Below are positions 1 to 17,000 of a DNA stretch of 64,000 bases, piece by piece (positions within the stretch are counted from its first letter, which is position 1; each line of letters begins with the position of its first letter). This stretch comes from Lampris incognitus. Lineage: Eukaryota; Chordata; Actinopteri; Lampriformes; Lampridae. Made by a program: the position numbers and the translations under genes. The notes under the pieces were generated by a model that had not been told where the DNA came from, made no database searches, and saw only the letters and a list, made by a program, of their open reading frames with translations. The stretch spans positions 48,587,843-48,651,842 of the forward strand of contig NC_079215.1 in NCBI RefSeq assembly GCF_029633865.1, read 5' to 3'.

Positions 1-266
1 AGGATTGTGCTTAATACCTATGAGGATAACACTTCTCAAAGCAGAGGTGAAATGAACAAATCCATAACAATGTCAACAGCAACTCCTAGACACAGTTGTG
101 GGATTTTAGTGAGTAGACGACACCATAGGCTCATATTTTTAAAGTAAAGATAAACCGGTGGTTTCTTGAAGCCAAGTGATACTTTCTACTTCGTCTCTAA
201 CAGAGGTGTGGACTTGAGTCACACGACTTGGACTTGAGTCAGATTCAAGTCACAAATTTGATGACT

Positions 267-657
267 ATCCATCCATCCATTTTCCAAACCGCTTATACCG
301 CTCTCAGGGTTGCGGGGATGCTGGAGCCTATCCCAGCAGTCATTGGGCGGCAGGCGGGGTGACACCCTGGAAAGGCCGCCACACTATCACACTGGGCTGA
401 CATACACACACACAGACTCACACACATTCATACCTAGGGACAGTTTAGTATGGCCGATTCACCTGACCTACACGTCTTTGGACTGTGGGAGGAAACCGGA
501 GCACCTAGAGGAAACCCACGCAGACACGGGGAGAACATGCAAACTCCACACAGGACGACCCGGGACGACCCACAAGGTTGGACTACCCCGGGGCTCGAAC
601 CCAGGACCTTCTTGCTGTGAGGCGACCATGCTAACCACTTCACCACCGTGCCGCCCC
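267..657 (-). repeat. tRNA-headed SINE, body type 1 (GGAT tail)
   Basis: On the minus strand the copy begins with a tRNA-like head (ggcggcacggtggtgaagtg, then a box-B-like gggttcgagcccc). It continues through a body with a CA/TG run and ends in a GGAT-repeat tail, seen here as atccatccatcc at 267-280. A second copy lies at 22836-23195. The same head is fused to a different 3' body at 4643, 32416 and 63545. It is a retroposed repeat and not a functional tRNA gene. Confidence 0.8.
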
Positions 658-1104
658 AATTTAATGACTACACTTTGCAAAATTTAAAAAAAACTTGCAA
701 CTCGACTTCGACTTCAAGACCACAACTTCACGTGGACTTAAGCCTTTTGACTTTAATGAGCCAAAAGATCAAATGCTTTTCATAAATGTGCAGCCAATCT
801 ACTCTTAATTTCCGTATAGATCCACTATGAATCCAGCCATAATAAATACAAATCTTAAAAAGCTTTCATGACTTGCACAAATAAAGTAAATCAATTATCA
901 CTCTGTTGTTAACATTTTGAAATGACGTAAACCTACATTTGACAACGCGTGCATAACGACTTGTTTAGGACTAGTCAGTCTTGACTTGAGACTTACTTGG
1001 GACCTGGACAACAATGACTTGGTCCCATCTCTGACTCTGCCATTATCAAGTGCATCGGAACCCGGGGGGGGGGGACTAGTCCCCCACCAAAAAAGTCCCC
1101 CCCA

Positions 1105-1146
1105 ATAAACAAGAACATCCACTTAGTAGTGGATGTTCTTGTTTAT
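1105..1146. repeat. Perfect 19-bp-arm hairpin
   Basis: Two perfectly complementary 19-base arms (1105-1123 and 1128-1146) flank a 4-base loop (tagt). It lies in rhot1 intron 1, directly after a poly-C tract. It may be a local fold-back replication product; nothing suggests an RNA gene. Confidence 0.85.
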
Positions 1147-1576
1147 CAGCATATATACATACAATATGTAAATAATACAATATGTAAATGTGTTAGTTAT
1201 TAACAAAAACAACAACAACAACAACAACCCCCCCTCCCCATGTCTTTGCTACTGGAGGCGCCCCCCCTCCCCCATATAAAACTCTCTCCTACGCCCTTGG
1301 CCATTATCCTGATATACTGTGTTCATACCAAGGGGCCTCTCTCGCGCGCGCACACACGCCCCCCCACGCCTGTATATGTCTGGTGAGTTAGTTGTAACGT
1401 AGGTGACAGAATCCACACAACTGACTTGACTTGACATAGCGGGCATACTATACACACTGTGTCGCTGGGGGACGTCGGCGTCGGGCGCCGAGTTGCAATA
1501 CTGAGAGAGGAGAAAGCCGGACCGACTGGAGGACCCGCAGCCAAATGAAAACACAGTAAAGCCCAGATTTACTTAC

Positions 1577-1613
1577 GCTCTCCCACCAGTAAAATCCTCA
1601 CGTCTTTGCGCAT
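1577..1613 (-). CDS. rhot1: RHOT1 (Miro1) first coding exon, partial
   Basis: This is the first coding exon of the mitochondrial Rho GTPase Miro1, an outer-mitochondrial-membrane GTPase with two GTPase domains and EF hands that couples mitochondria to motor proteins. The ATG at 1613 opens MRKDVRILLVGE, the start of the N-terminal GTPase domain just before its P-loop. The exon ends at a GTAAGT donor (complement of 1571-1576) after 12 codons plus one base. The next exon, which should supply the GKT of the P-loop, is not seen in 1-1576, so the rest of the gene lies left of the window. RHOT2 begins very similarly; RHOT1 is preferred because human RHOT1 lies in the same 17q11.2 region as the other genes here. 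The match rests on only 12 residues. Confidence 0.72.
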
Positions 1614-3176
1614 CTTCGCCGCGGTTAAGAAGCAACTCGACGAAGCCGTTTACGAGAAACATGGATGCACTTGTCAAAGATGAATGGAACGACCGGCCCG
1701 CTAACCATGGGCTGGCTGGTTAGCTAACGCTACGTTTGTATTGTTGATCCCCGCTGCATCATCAAAAGACGAAACAAAACAAAAACACCCGGTAACGCAG
1801 TACCAGATCTATGCAAAACTGCGAGGTATCCAATACGACACTAATCTAAAAAAAAAAAGTATTCTCTAGGTGTCTGGAAAAACTGCCTTCATGTTTGATG
1901 CTGTCACACCGACAAATCTGACCACCACTTGACTGTTACAAAACGCGTCGTTAGGGGGCGCAAGCAAGCCCGGCGCCGTGAGACGCGCCCCCTTCGTCTA
2001 CGCTTACGCTGATGCACATCCGCATTTCGGAGAATTTTATTTTATTTTGTTTTATTTATTCATTTGCAATAAAGTCATTTCTTTACCTTGGTATAAAGCA
2101 TTTGGTTACAGCTTATGTTCTCCATTTTTTTATACAAACATCGTTAACAGGTATCCCCATGCAATTATCCATTTGCTAATAAAGGCTATTGATACATGAC
2201 GTCACTCTCATTCATAGCCATCTTATGGAGTGATTTGAAATAAAATGTCAAACGACAGGTGAACACTATTGCGTTTTACATTATAAGAGATATAAAATTC
2301 CAATATAATCTGAGACAACAGCCTTGACACAAAATACATGATAAAAACTTAGCAGCATAATTCCATTTTACAAATCATATTAGCTGTATGAATAAGATAA
2401 CCCAGCTATCTAATCACGGTTGGTTAGTAGTTACAGTTTCTGGGCTGTCAGCATCACACCAGCACCTTTATTCCTCTTTGTGTATTTGAATTTTATTTGT
2501 TCGTGACTTCTCAAAATTTAACCATTCTAATTTTTGCGTATAGTATTTTGGATTCATCACATTTTATAATCATGAATATCTCTGACAATATCTGAAAGAA
2601 TCCAACCCCTTTCCAGTCTCTCCTCCTTTGAAATATATTCTTTGCATTAGGGACCCTTAGGTAACAGGTAACTCTTGATGATTTCTTCAAGTGAAGAGGA
2701 AAATAAGACTTCAAATGCAGAAATATGGAGATTTTGTATCCATCTAGGCCAAGAATTTATTTCAAAGATAAAATATAATTGGAATTGATTAAGTAAAAAA
2801 TGTTACTAAGGCAAAAAAAATCAAATACAAATCTTTCTTTTTCAGTATGAATTGCCATGGCAAATGTACAGCATCAATATAATGAAGTCAAAATAAAATA
2901 ATGTGCATGAAGCCTGTTATGAACACCTTGGGCTTGGACAAGGATCTGGATCCTGCCAGATACAGACAAAGTAAAATGCAAAGTGCTGTAGTTAATAAAT
3001 TAGAGTAATTTAAAATGATCAGTGGTGTTGTTGTAAATGTAACTGTTTATGCAGTTATTGTTTTTTTTAATCAAAAACGATGAAATCACTAGTCAAACAT
3101 TGTTGTTGAATAGTATTCAAAAAGGATGCTTTCTCCTTATATCACATCCTGAATTCCCACAAACCAGTTTCTTCTC
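1614..3176. other. rhot1 upstream region and adap2 3' flank
   Basis: Bases 1614-2000 are the 5' side of rhot1 and include CpG-bearing sequence, so promoter and 5' UTR are expected here. Bases 2000-3176 are AT-rich; they may hold adap2 3' UTR, and an AATAAA on the minus strand occurs near 2755. No coding exon is visible. Confidence 0.45.
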
Positions 3177-8654
<5,478 letters not shown>

Positions 8655-10170
8655 AGATAAAGATATTTCACTTCTGTCCAGTGACAATTAGAATTAAGTC
8701 CCAACAAAGGAGTTCAGGCACTGAGTCCATAGTGACGCTTTTCTTGAGTTTTTGAACATGACATTGTCTTTGACTGGGCACTGTAGTCCCGCTGCATTTC
8801 CTCTTAGTGACACAAAGCTATGAAGTATATTGTTCTACAGGCAAACACCCGAGGTCCAGAAATAACAGAAAGGAAGTGAGGCAGGCGTTACCTAATAGCC
8901 CACTGACTTACATGGAGATCTCCACTGTATGTAGGTGGAAGAAATACTATGTGACATCACCTGATGATGGAAAACATGCCCATCTAGAATAAAGCCATCA
9001 TAATGAGCAGAACACATTACTGGAGGCCCACTAAATTAATTGTGAGTTTAATCAACAATGATATCACAATAAATATCAGGTATTTATTATAGAAAAGAAA
9101 CAATTTGGATTTTTAAAAAAAACTAATAAAATATGATATTGTGGCGAATTCTACTAGTGTTTCTGCTCCGAGGGTCATTCACATATTACCCACAATGCAA
9201 CTGAGCTGTCGATGTTTTGGTTATGTTGTGGGATATGGAACATGTTAAAAACGGACATATCTGTCACAGATAGGGGTGATGTGGTGAAAGGTAATGGGGA
9301 CGTTATGAGAGAAGTTGTATTAGATAACATGCTACTTCCCACCATGAGGGTAAAGAGTAGGCAAATAGATAGGCTCGCTTCGGTGGCCAAGGAGAGTAGA
9401 GCTGAGACCCATACAAACTTGTGTTTGTTCTGGATTGCGGTGATTACAAGCTTACTTGTTAATTCTGAAAGGGTGTCTAAGAAGACCATTATTTAACCAC
9501 GTCACGATATCCTTGTGTTCTCGTGGTTTGAGATTTTTTGTTGAATTCAAGCTTATTCACCATGAAATATGATTAATATGTAATATAAAGTTTGAAAAAA
9601 AATAAGATCGATGAAGGCCACAAAAATCCAAGCCAAGTGAAAGGGAAATGCTTGACCTTTCACCCACTCCGTCATCAGGACGATTTAAGTAATATAAAAA
9701 GGCACAAATAGCTGTCAGTGATTTGTTGAAGTTCAGTGTACTTTTGCACACTAGAATCTTATTTTATCTATATTCGGTACTTCGAAATAAGTTTCCAAAT
9801 ATTTCTTTTTTTTAACTTTGATAAAGTAGAACACTATGGTTGACTGTTTTCTTTTAATTGAGGGAAAAATACAGCTTGTGAAACACCGACACACGCGTTC
9901 ACGCGTCTATTGGCAGCTCATATAAAGTTGGCAAGATCTCTTTAATTACGTTTTTCTTATAATGTGAAATTTGACATTTCCGAGTGAGCGACATCGCGCC
10001 AGACCCCAAGGAAACGCGGAAACACGAGTCCGGAACCAATATCGCAGTTCCTCTTACACCGTCGGTCCACTGGACGGAGTCGGACAACTACCAGAAAGCG
10101 CAACGTTGACGACTCTGAATGAGGTTGTTAAAAAAAAAACGAAAACAAATAAAACAGTTAATCTTGGTGG
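8655..10170. promoter_or_regulatory. Head-to-head upstream region of adap2 and tefm
   Basis: About 1.5 kb separates the two start codons, which are divergently oriented, as in human. Bases 9900-10170 contain several CpG sites and are the likely tefm promoter and 5' UTR. The middle (9175-9500) carries overlapping open frames of up to about 100 codons on both strands that resemble nothing I recognise. No TATA box or other defined element was assigned. Confidence 0.45.
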
Positions 10171-13100
10171 ATGGCGATGTGGGTTGCCCGGCGAGCTCTT
10201 TCGTCGGTCATTCAAACAGGTATTACGTTTAGACTGCATCCGCCTTACTTGCTTTTTATACAAATCTGAATTTGCGACCTAGCCTATCAAGAAAGTGCCG
10301 GTGCTGTGACGACTTACGTTGCCTTGTCGAAAAATGCTACCGTAGCGCGAATCTCGATAGTAGTCTTAACCCAAACCCTAACCTCTCCTGACCATAAGCA
10401 CACCCGCTAAGTAGCATGTGTCGACAGGTAACATGTCGCCAGAACACCGGAAGTGCTATCTGTCCGTCTCTCTCGCGCTCTCATTCATAATGTCATGGGT
10501 AATGCTGTGTTCCCGCAGGACGCTGTGCGGGTCGTTCTGGTTTGTTCAGACGTCCTCGGCGGTCTTTCCCCGAACTGGAGCTCCGCTATCTTCAGTGCAC
10601 ATGTTGCTGGAGGAGCCGCGTCCCCGTGGCGGGGTTTGAGACCCTGAACACCGCCCTGTTCCCCTCCTCATCTCCGGCTTTCTCGCCGTGCTCGGACGAC
10701 GGCACGTCCCTGGACGCCTACTACACGCTGGAGCAGCGGGCCGCCATCCTCCAGCTGCTCAACCACGCCACGGAGAAGGAGCTCGCCGGCGTCAAACTCC
10801 TGCGGGGCCGCAAGTCTGTTAACATTGTGGATTACAGGAGCAAAAACGGACCCTTCGAAACTCTCGAAAGCGTGGTCAAGGTGCCCCGGCTGAAACACAA
10901 AAGCGCCGTCATAGTCTTCAACGCGATTCTCAATCCGCCCAAGAAACGGAAGAGGGTGAAAATTCAGTTTGCTAAGTTTATCAGGCCGGTGATTGACAGA
11001 TCCTGGCTGGAGGTGAGGCTCTCTGGATGTAGGAACCAGCAGCTTCAGCATTCCCCTAAAATGTTTGCCAACCCCCCCCCAATCCGCGTTTTTAAAAATA
11101 TGAAATTAGATAAAACACATGTTAAACGTGCTTTACCAAAACGAAGACATTAAGTAGCCAAATATCTCTTAAGAACTGTCTGTGAATGTTCTCATTCATC
11201 CAATCAAGTGCAACTGGACTTGGTATACCAAGTCTTGGTATACCAACTGGACTTGGTGCACTTCATTCAATTCCTTTGGCTATCTCTTAAGAACTGGGCT
11301 TACTGGTTGTGTTACCAATCGTCAAAGGAAATAAATCAAAGACATCTCCAGCTCCCCAATAGGACTTTCAAAATCTCATTCATGCGTGATTATAACTTCA
11401 TGACTTTACCAAATACATATCAAAAATTCGATTAACAGTAGAAGTTAAGCTTTTTTTGAGAGAGCGAGAGAGACAATATGGAAAAACAAGGTATATGTGC
11501 TTTTATGCTTGTCATTTCATGATGAGCAACCCACTATCACTTCCAGCAGCCAAACGTACCCCAGTTCTAAGAGGAGAGAGGGGCTTATTACAACATAGGG
11601 TCATAGGTTAAGTCTAGATTTGGTATAAGGATGTGGGCCAGTGCTAACTTTAAGGAAAGCTCATGTTCCCGACAGTCATCCTGGCTGGCGTTCGTTCTCC
11701 TGGACAGTGATTTTTTTTTTTTAAGTTTAGATAAGTGTTTGGATATAGTATGTGTTCTTGTAGTTTTTGGATATGTGTTTTTGTCTTTGCGTTGTACTGC
11801 TGTGGGCTGGGGGAAACGATGTTTCGTTTTATTTCATGTGCGCAAGTGCATGAAATGAAATGACAAAGTGATTCTGATTGTGATGTCTAGTAGTATTACC
11901 AAGGTGACTTCATCAGTCCACTATCAGCAGTGCAATGCCCTTCTTTCTCCCATCTTAGGTCACATATTAATATGAAAAGATAACCTAAAAGTGCACCACC
12001 ACCACTTTTAACAATTCTCTCATCTGTATTCAGGAAGCCACTTCCATAGTCTCAATAGTATGTGGGACTAATTCAATTGCCTGGGCACATGTCAGCCGTG
12101 AGATGACCGTGTTAGATTGGCAAGAGCTGCAGTGTCCACATTTCCTGAAAGGAAAGTACCAAGCCTCTGGTTACTTGAGTGACGTGAGTACAAGTTATAC
12201 TTAATTTTATTACTGACAAGTTCAGCGATGCCAATGACTAGTTAAAATATAGTCTTTGAAAAATAATGTTCCTTCACTTTGGTGTAATAGGCTGCAAGCA
12301 TTTCATGGTGGCAATATTGCATTTATCCTTGTATGTTTTCATTCTAGGGATGCAAAATCACTTTTAGTATATAGAACAACTTTGTTAAACCAACATACTG
12401 TGGTTTGTAGTGTTGCTGAAGTTTTGACATCTTTAGACTTTTTCCCTTCTCCATACCCTTGGAAGTCGGTGAAGTTGTGCTAGAGACCCCTACTTTGCAT
12501 CTACGGGGATGCAAAATCACACTTCTAGTGGTATAACCCAGTGTCCCCCCCCCCCCACCAGATCACCTCAGTATTGTCGGTCATGCCTTCAGCTGACTTC
12601 TACATTGTGGAGAAGACCACCTTATCCTTCCAGAACACTTCTCTGTTTCCTGTCTTCGCCCACCTGCGGACAGTGGAGGCCATGCTGTTTGCCTTACTGG
12701 AGCCCAGATACCCTCAACCAGACTGCAACACCCCTCCCAGGTGAAAAAAAAAAGTGGAAATACTACACAACACACATAGCCAAAGCATAGTCACAACACA
12801 TATGCTCTGTCAAATGTGTTTGGCCTAAATACTTTCAAAAGTGCACTCAGTATTTTGCACTTCTGTCCGTCTATACCTTTTCTGTGGCTATAGCTTACAC
12901 ACAAATAAGTCATACTGTCATTGTATACTGCTGCTACATTGACCCAGTTCTCCCCAAGGAATTCTCAGTTGCCCCTGATTAAGTGATGGGTCGTGGAATA
13001 ACTTGAGACAGAAACTGAATCCCCTCATTCTCTTCCCTCCTTCCCAGAGTTCTGAACATGATGCGTCTGGCTGTGGGGCGGCACTTTGGACTGATTGTGG

Positions 13101-13312
13101 GCGAGTCACGGACCAGTGGGGCAGAGACAGTGCGTCAGATGATGACGGAGTCAGTCACACAGAATCTGCCCCGGTTAAAATTCCCCCAAGGGCTGCTGGT
13201 TAAATACAGAAGTGCTTTCCAGATGGGCAAAGGAAAAGGAGGCGAGGAACTGTGCGATGCCCTGCTCCAGGGTGTAGCCTTTTACGAACTGCTATGTGAC
13301 ACTTCTAGTTAG
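10171..13312 (+). CDS. tefm: TEFM, mitochondrial transcription elongation factor
   Basis: TEFM binds the mitochondrial RNA polymerase POLRMT in the matrix and promotes processive transcription. Exons are 10171-10219, 10519-11012, 12034-12183, 12562-12740 and 13048-13312; their lengths sum to 1137 nt, giving 378 aa and a TAG stop. Exon 1 encodes MAMWVARRALSSVIQT, an Arg-rich amphipathic start that fits a mitochondrial targeting peptide. Exon 2 carries the helix-hairpin-helix region (YYTLEQRAAILQLLNHA, LLRGRKSVNIVDYR). Exons 3-5 carry the RNase-H/RuvC-like fold (SIAWAHVSREMTVLDW, SADFYIVEKTTLSFQ, MRLAVGRHFGLIVGESRT), which is catalytically inactive in the family. The first ATG is 6 nt before a second one; either keeps the frame. 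All introns are GT-AG. Human TEFM is about 360 aa. Confidence 0.93.
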
Positions 13313-13572
13313 CCTGAGCATGGATTTGATTTATGTTCCTGTACACAGCCAGCGACTGGACAACCACACTTATGCTTTTGAGTCAGCTGCTTGGCGATTT
13401 TTATGATTTTTGTCACTCTGTACATACTGAAAAGCCTCCCCAGGCCTGTCCATGAACAAGATTCAGTGCTTAAAGTGACATTGAATTAGTGAATGAGATT
13501 TAATGCACTTTATCACAAAGCACTAGTGAGTTGTTCATGGATGCTACTGACGGTGGGGAGGAATTCATTCAA

Positions 13573-13578
13573 AATAAA
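13573..13578 (+). terminator. tefm polyadenylation signal AATAAA
   Basis: Canonical AATAAA 261 nt after the tefm stop codon. A second AATAAA at 13792-13797 is an alternative site. Both lie before the convergent atad5 3' end. Confidence 0.55.
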
Positions 13579-13922
13579 AACTTATCTTGGAGCGGTGATG
13601 GTAAATTAATTGTACAGTGTAATTGTTATGAAAACACTTTGCATTTATAGCTATTCTGTGGTTACAGAGAACGAGGATTCTTTGTTGTTTGGTTTTGGTT
13701 CCATATAAGGATGATATTAGAAAATTATCCTAGAAGTAATAGTTGGCCCTCTCCAGTCTTGAGCAAGGTCTTTTCCCCCCTCACTTGTGTGAATAAAAAG
13801 CTCTGGATTACGAAAGTGATTGAGCCGATTTTTCCCATCACCCATGTCTGTACTAAAGTAAACTTTCCCATACCTCAAACTCAGAATACCTTGAATAATT
13901 TTACACAAACTCAGTTAAAGTT

Positions 13923-13928
13923 TTTATT
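13923..13928 (-). terminator. atad5 polyadenylation signal AATAAA
   Basis: TTTATT on the plus strand is AATAAA on the minus strand, about 165 nt past the atad5 stop codon at 14094-14096. It faces the tefm signals across roughly 130-350 bp. Confidence 0.5.
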
Positions 13929-14093
13929 TTTTTAGGGGTTTTTTTGGTATAGAAAGCTCAGTACACATCCATGATAAGAATAAATAATTAAGAATACAGT
14001 TGACAGGAATGTACAGCAAAATAAATATTGACCCAAGTCGAAGAGAACGGAGGCGGTTGTGTACAATGGGTTCTATCTCCCGTCGAGCGACAT

Positions 14094-17000
14094 CTATGGG
14101 AAATCTTCTGCTAGGAGCTGAACAGTTGACTTTGAGAGGCCCAGGTGAATACTGGGGTAACTGGAAGACCTGGATCACAAAAAGATGGTAACAAGTAGTT
14201 AAAAAAAACTGTCAAAGGGACATTTTAATATTGAAGTTCATTGAGTTAAGTTTTAGAATACATTCAGCTTTAAGTACATCAATGGTCTCTGAGTATATTA
14301 TCAAAAGAAACTAGTGAGGCTGGCAAATTGAAAAATGGCTCTGGTTTAGATGCAAGTACCACTGTACAATTATGCTGCCTACCTTGGTGTGAAAATGTAC
14401 ACTATATGGGCTCATTTTGATCGATCAAAAGAAAAATGTGTATTGCAATTCGATCACTGATGAACAAGTACTAAGTGTACATATGAAACCAACAGTATAA
14501 TGGAAAGGAATACCGTGCACTTTGCAGGATTTAAACGCTCAGCTTTAAAAATTAGTAGAATCTCTGAAGAATGTCTTTACACATGCTCAATAATCCAGGT
14601 AAGAAAATCACTGAAAGTTAAATCGGTTCATCTCGACACGTTTGAGAGAAACGTTTCATCACTCATCTAAGTGACTTCCATCTCAACTGACTGCAGTGAT
14701 GTTTACTGTAAATCAACACATACTGATCAGTACTTAAGGTTTGACTCTCATCATCCACTGGAGCACAAACTAGGAGTCATCAGGACACTATCACCGAGCT
14801 GACAACATCCCCACCGACACCGGCCAGGGAAGGGGAGAAATCCCACATTAAACAGGCCCTGGTTAAGTGTGGTTATCCTAACTGGGCATTTTTCAAAGCC
14901 AGGAAGATGCTCAAATAGTGCACCAGCCGATCGAACAGAAGAGAAGGACAACAGCTGCCTAAGTGTAAACCAGTGGTGATTCTGTATGTGGCAGGAGTGT
15001 CGGAACAGTTCTCATCTCATCTTCAGCCGCTTCTCTGGGGTCAGGTCGCGGTGGCAGCAAGCTAAGTGGGGCACGCCAGATGTCCCTCTCCCCAGCAATG
15101 CCCTCCAGCTCCTGAGGGATCCCAAGGCATTCCCAGGCCAGGTTGGATATGTAGTCCCTCCAGCAAGTTCTGGGACTACCCCAGGGTCTCCTCCCAGTTG
15201 GACGTGCCCGGAAAACCTCCAAAGGAAGGCGCCCAGCAGGCAACCTAATCAGATGCCCGAACCACCTCAATGGCTCCTTTCGACGCGAAGGAGCAGCAGC
15301 TCTACTCCAAGCTCCCTCCAGATGTCTGAGCTCCTCACCCTATCCCTAAGGCTGAGCCCAGACACCCTACAGAGGAAACTCATTTCAGTCACTTGTATCC
15401 GTGACCTCGCCCTTTCGGTCACTACCCAAAGCTCATGAGCATAGGTGAGGGTTGGAATGAAGATTGACTGGTAGATTAAGAGCTTTGCCTTCTGGCTCAG
15501 CTCTCTCTTCACCACAACAGTCTGGTACGTTGTCTGCATTATTGCTGATGCTGCACCAATCTGCCTGTCAATCTCCCGCTCCATCCTACCCTCACTTGTG
15601 AACAAGACCCCGAGATACTGAACTCCTTCACTTGAGGAAACAAGTCATCTCCAACCCGGAGGGAGCAATCCACCATTGTCCGGTAGAGAACCATGGCCTC
15701 AGACTTGGAGGTGCTGACTCTGTGGCAGGAATGTAGGAACAGTTGAGATGAGTATTTTTCAAACACCGCGTCTCAGTTGCTTTCAAACCCCAAAACACGC
15801 TGTGCCAGAAATTGGTCCGCCTGAAAGATTAGGTTCCCCCCGCACAAACAGAGCAATAAGGTGTATGCTGTTAAGTGCTGGTAAGCTTGCCGTGACTTGT
15901 ACATCAGGGAAACCAAACACACACTGGCCAAGAGGATAGCACAACACAGAAGAGCTAACACGTCAGGCCAGGATGCTGCAGTCTACACCCATCTACAGGC
16001 CAGTGGCCACTCTTTCAAGGATGAAGATGTGCACATCCTTGATAGGGAGGAATGTTGATTTGGACGGGGAGTCAAAGAGGCCATCTATGTGAAGAGGGAA
16101 TGACCATCCCTGAACCGAAGGGGGGGTTAAGAGTACATCTGTTGCCATCTTACAATGCTGTGATTGCAACCATTCCCCAATCCCTGAATAGTACACATGG
16201 CCATTGTAACTCTAGTTAATGGTCATGGCAATTTGTATATGAAACCAATCGTTATGTCACTGTATTGTTTATAAGGGTGGGGATACCTGCAGTCAGTTTA
16301 GATGAGTGATGAAAGGTTTCTCCAATAAACGTTGTGTTCAAACTGATTCAACTTTCTGTGACTTTGAAGAAGTTGAGGGTGCCACCTCATTACTGAAAAA
16401 ACAAATCACCTCTGGGTTTTCCTTATTGATTTTTAATTCACAATTCCTCAGGTCACAAGTTACTCACAGTTGTAGCTGAAACATCAGCACAATGACCAGA
16501 GGAACTATGAATTAAAAGCAAAGAAATGCATGTCCAGGTAGTGTAGTGGTCTATTCCATTGCCTACCAACACAGGGATCACTGATTCGAATCCCCATGTT
16601 ACCTCCAGCTTGGACGGACGTCCCTACACACAATTGGCCGTGTCTGTGGGTGGGAAGCTGGTCACTGCACTAGCGCCTCTTCTGATCGTTCGGGGCGCCT
16701 GTTCAGGGGGGAGGGGGAACAGCATGATCCTCCCACGTGCTACATCCCCCTGGCGAAACTCCTCACTGTCAGGTGAAAAGAAGTGGCTGGCAACACATGT
16801 ATCAGAGGAGGCATGTGGTAGTCTGCAGCCCTACCCAGATCAGCAAAAGGGAGTGGAGCAGTGACTGTGATGGCTCGGAAGAGTGGGTAATCAACCAGAC
16901 ACAATTGGGGAGAAAAGGGGGGAAGAAAAAAAGAAATGACAACCCAGAGGTGACTGGTGCGTTCCAGTTCTTCAGGGATTATTCAACAGTTCAATATTCA

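Larger units (their letters stand above)
1..1576. other. Intron 1 of rhot1 (partial), no exon seen
   Basis: The stretch left of the rhot1 first exon holds a SINE (267-657), a G/C homopolymer tract near 1063-1103, a perfect hairpin (1105-1146) and simple sequence, but no recognisable coding exon on either strand. Confidence 0.55.

Noticed and set aside
310-687. A 125-codon protein
   Set aside because: It is the antisense translation of a tRNA-headed SINE; the same frame recurs at the other copy (22875-23183).
9175-9496. Overlapping open frames of about 95-104 codons on both strands
   Set aside because: They lie in the adap2/tefm upstream region, match no family I know, and have no splice or codon pattern in support.
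11208-11262. A regulatory palindrome at repeated cttggtatacca units
   Set aside because: It is a short local tandem duplication of about 18 bp in tefm intron 2 with no conserved factor motif that I can name.
15267-15605. A host protein-coding gene
   Set aside because: The sequence belongs to the C-terminal end of a LINE reverse-transcriptase ORF inserted in a Penelope-like fossil.
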